From Coriobacteriaceae bacterium (GTDB taxonomy: Bacteria > Actinomycetota > Coriobacteriia > Coriobacteriales > Coriobacteriaceae), in the NCBI GenBank assembly GCA_025993015.1, contig DAJPFV010000001.1, forward strand, positions 1,364,001 through 1,428,000: DNA of 64,000 nucleotides, written 5' to 3'. Position 1 is the stretch's first letter. Each line of letters begins with the position of its first letter. Of the stretch, positions 62,142 through 64,000 are shown in pieces. The position numbers and the translations under genes were made by a program. The notes under the pieces are model-generated. The model did no database searches. It was not told where the DNA came from and saw only the letters and a list, made by a program, of their open reading frames with translations.

Positions 62142-62174
62142 GGCGGCCATCCCATGCGGGTGGTCGCCTTTTTT
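62142..62174 (+). terminator. Rho-independent terminator after hpf
   Basis: GGCGGCCA / TGGTCGCC stem (62142-62149, 62161-62168, one wobble) followed by TTTTTT. A separate small inverted repeat GTTAAC...GTTAAC precedes it at 62118-62137. Confidence 0.85.
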
Positions 62175-62192
62175 ACGTAAGGAGTCGCTTTG

Positions 62193-63146
62193 ATGGACAA
62201 GGCTGCATCTACCGGCCATTCTGACCGCTGCCGCATCGTCGTCGATACCTGCTGCGACTTTAGCCCCGAGGTCGCCGCGAACCTCGATGTCGATATCTTG
62301 GGCTTCCCCTTTATCATCGATGGCGAGGAGCGCACGGACGATATCTGGTCGAGCATCACGCCCAAAGAGTTCTACGACCGCATGCGCGCCGGCGCTCGCG
62401 TGTCTACCTCCGCCGTGTCGCTCGGTCGCTATATCGAGTTCTTTACCGAGTGTGCCAAAGAAGGTACTCCCACGGTCTACCTGTGCTTTACCTCGGCGCT
62501 GTCGTCGAGCTACAACTCCGCGTGCCAGGCGGCGGACGCCGTGCGCGCCGAGTATCCCAACTTTGAGCTCTACGTGGTCGACAACGCTCTGCCCTGCGCG
62601 ACCGGCGCGCTCTTGGCGCTCGAGGCCGTGCGCCAGCGTTCGGCGGGACTGACCGCCAAGCAGCTGGTCGATTGGGCAAACGAGGCAAAGACCTACGTCC
62701 ACGGCTACTTTACGCTCGAGAGCTTTGACGCGCTGGCTGCCGGCGGCCGCATTCCGCCCGCGGCGGCGCAGCTCACGGCAAAGCTCGATGTCAAGCCCGA
62801 GCTCTCCTACGACCTTGCCGGCTCGCTGTCGCTGATCGGCGTCAACCGCGGCCGCAAGAAGGCGCTCAAGTCCATTCTCAAGTCGTTCCGCGAGAACTAC
62901 GTGCCCGACCGCACCATGCCCATCGCCATCATGACGGCCGATGCCGAAAAGGACGGCGACTGGCTCGAAGCCGCCATCCGCAAGGAGGAGGGCTGCGCCG
63001 ACGTCACGATCATTCGCAGCTCCGTGGGTCCCACCATTGGCTCGCACGTGGGCCCCGGCATGGTGGCCTGCGCGTTTTGGGGTAAGAACCGCGCCGACAA
63101 GGCGTCGCTTTCCGACCGCATCGCCCGTCGCGTGCGCGGTCAGTAG
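62193..63146 (+). CDS. DegV-family fatty-acid-binding protein
   Basis: 317-residue DegV protein; relatives (FakB) present fatty acids to the kinase FakA for phospholipid synthesis. Two-domain layout: RIVVDTCCDFSPEVAANLDV, the lipid-site ARVSTSAVSLGRYIEFF, VYLCFTSALSSSYNSAC and VVDNALPCATGALLALEA, then LAAGGRIPPAAAQLTAKLDV and SVGPTIGSHVGPGMVACAFW. ATG 62193 follows AAGGAG. No fakA is in view, so the ligand is by family only. Confidence 0.93.
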   Translation: MDKAASTGHSDRCRIVVDTCCDFSPEVAANLDVDILGFPFIIDGEERTDDIWSSITPKEFYDRMRAGARVSTSAVSLGRYIEFFTECAKEGTPTVYLCFTSALSSSYNSACQAADAVRAEYPNFELYVVDNALPCATGALLALEAVRQRSAGLTAKQLVDWANEAKTYVHGYFTLESFDALAAGGRIPPAAAQLTAKLDVKPELSYDLAGSLSLIGVNRGRKKALKSILKSFRENYVPDRTMPIAIMTADAEKDGDWLEAAIRKEEGCADVTIIRSSVGPTIGSHVGPGMVACAFWGKNRADKASLSDRIARRVRGQ

Positions 63147-63244
63147 GCAAGTAACGCAGCCGTAATCGATCCCAGCTCGCTGCCCAAACGCTGGCATCGA
63201 GTATTCAACCTGGTAACAACACCCAACCCAAAAGGAAAGGTTTC

Positions 63245-64000
63245 ATGGCAAACAAGCTCTCCGTCGCATTTATCGGCACCGGAATCATGGGTGCCCCCAT
63301 CGCCGGTCACATCCTGGATGCTGGCTATCCCGTCACGGTCAACAACCGCACCAAGTCCAAGGCTGCCGCGCTTATCGAGCGCGGCGCTGTTTGGGCCGAT
63401 ACGCCGGCCGAGGCCGTGGCGAACGCCGATGTCGTCTTTACCATGGTGGGCTATCCCTCCGAGGTCGAGGAGCTCTACCTGGCGGGCGACGGCCTGCTCG
63501 CGTGCACTAAGCCCGGCGCGGTCTTGATCGACCTCACCACGAGCTCGCCCGAGCTCGCCCGTGACATTGCCGAGGCCGCCCAGGTTTCTGGCCGCATGGC
63601 GTTTGACTGCCCCGTCACCGGCGGCGAGTCGGGCGCTATCGCCGGTTCGCTCACGGCTATCGTGGGTGCTACCGAGAACGACATCGCGCCGGTCCGCGAC
63701 ATCCTTGCCACCTTTGCGGCCAACATCTGCTGCTTCGATGGCGCCGGCAAGGGCCAGGCTGCCAAACTCGCCAACCAGGTGTCGCTGGGCGCCTGCATGG
63801 TCGGCATGGCAGACGCCATGGCATTTGCCGAGCTGAGCGGTCTTGACCTGGAGAAGACCCGCCAGATGATCCTGGGCGGTACCGGCAAGTCCGGCGCCAT
63901 GGAGAGCCTGGCTCCCAAGGCGCTCGACGGCGACTACAAGCCCGGTTTTATGGTCGAGCACTTCATTAAGGACCTGCGCTTGGCGCTCGCCTATGCCGAC
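63245..64000 (+). CDS. NAD(P)-dependent beta-hydroxyacid dehydrogenase (3' end outside window)
   Basis: Family of 3-hydroxyisobutyrate and tartronate-semialdehyde reductases. The Rossmann start is SVAFIGTGIMGAPIAGHILD; VLIDLTTSSPELARDIAEA and the substrate-binding DCPVTGGESGAIAGSLT follow. The catalytic Lys is in GKGQAAKLANQV. The C-terminal domain continues to FIKDLRLALAYAD at the window edge, with no stop, so roughly the last 35-40 residues are missing. AAAGGAAAGG precedes ATG 63245. Substrate cannot be assigned. Confidence 0.92.
   Translation, partial: MANKLSVAFIGTGIMGAPIAGHILDAGYPVTVNNRTKSKAAALIERGAVWADTPAEAVANADVVFTMVGYPSEVEELYLAGDGLLACTKPGAVLIDLTTSSPELARDIAEAAQVSGRMAFDCPVTGGESGAIAGSLTAIVGATENDIAPVRDILATFAANICCFDGAGKGQAAKLANQVSLGACMVGMADAMAFAELSGLDLEKTRQMILGGTGKSGAMESLAPKALDGDYKPGFMVEHFIKDLRLALAYAD

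Overview
The window reads as chromosomal DNA of a high-GC anaerobic actinomycete of the Coriobacteriia, most likely Collinsella or a close relative. The grounds are GC-rich codon use, the mix of PTS transporters with actinobacterial-style housekeeping genes, and dense small intergenic hairpin repeats. The genus is an inference. There is no rRNA, prophage, insertion sequence or CRISPR array. Almost everything is a recognisable housekeeping or metabolic gene.

Layout. 1-7179: histidine biosynthesis, hisD (cut by the window edge)-hisC-hisB-hisH-hisA-hisF-hisI-hisE, then a convergent PHP-type histidinol phosphatase; hisG should lie upstream. 7522-12940: a free-standing LarC C-terminal domain protein, a YfcE-like phosphodiesterase, mazG, eno, a DivIC/FtsB-like septum protein and a Ppx/GppA phosphatase. 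13286-13370: tRNA-Leu(UAA) beside a partly duplicated tail. 13402-20208: a membrane-anchored unknown, a lone PTS IIB, a VOC protein, a two-component system, a DUF4342 protein, a metallophosphoesterase and glutamyl-Q tRNA(Asp) synthetase. 20723-26147: a DUF2207 membrane protein, a GNAT enzyme, purH and an unknown protein. 26327-29811: a second, intramembrane-sensing-type two-component system, then a hipBA module with three evenly spaced operators. 30009-34920: a universal stress protein, uppP and a PcrA/UvrD helicase. 35202-42098: a sugar locus (manA, a GntR regulator, a GH1 glycosidase, PTS EIIC-EIIB-EIIA, a ROK kinase). 42246-49880: ppaC, nhaA, a type Ic aminotransferase, a STAS protein, tatA/B-tatC and hypA-hypB. 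49935-53676: an archaeal-type DNA topoisomerase I and a zinc-ribbon membrane protein. 53917-59450: tmk-holB-PSP1 (the Bacillus-like order), a comF homologue and a possible nuclease. 60203-64000: an SBP lipoprotein behind a long leader, long-form HPF, DegV and a truncated beta-hydroxyacid dehydrogenase.

The most unusual signal is not a gene. Many intergenic spaces hold compact inverted repeats. They fall into at least three groups: (i) an element whose arms begin AGTTGCGGTGAAATAG (three copies); (ii) MITE-like elements of about 180-230 bp with long terminal inverted repeats (two related copies plus one of similar build); (iii) long foldback hairpins of about 65-130 nt, and short hairpins often carrying a GGGGACAGG-like core. 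Two sit inside the his gene cluster. No transposase or REP-associated transposase is present here, so the mobilising enzyme, if any, acts in trans.

Other points for follow-up are the hipBA operator array, a hairpin that would bury the comF ribosome-binding site, a terminator-like hairpin just before nhaA, and a structured leader of about 350 nt before the SBP lipoprotein.
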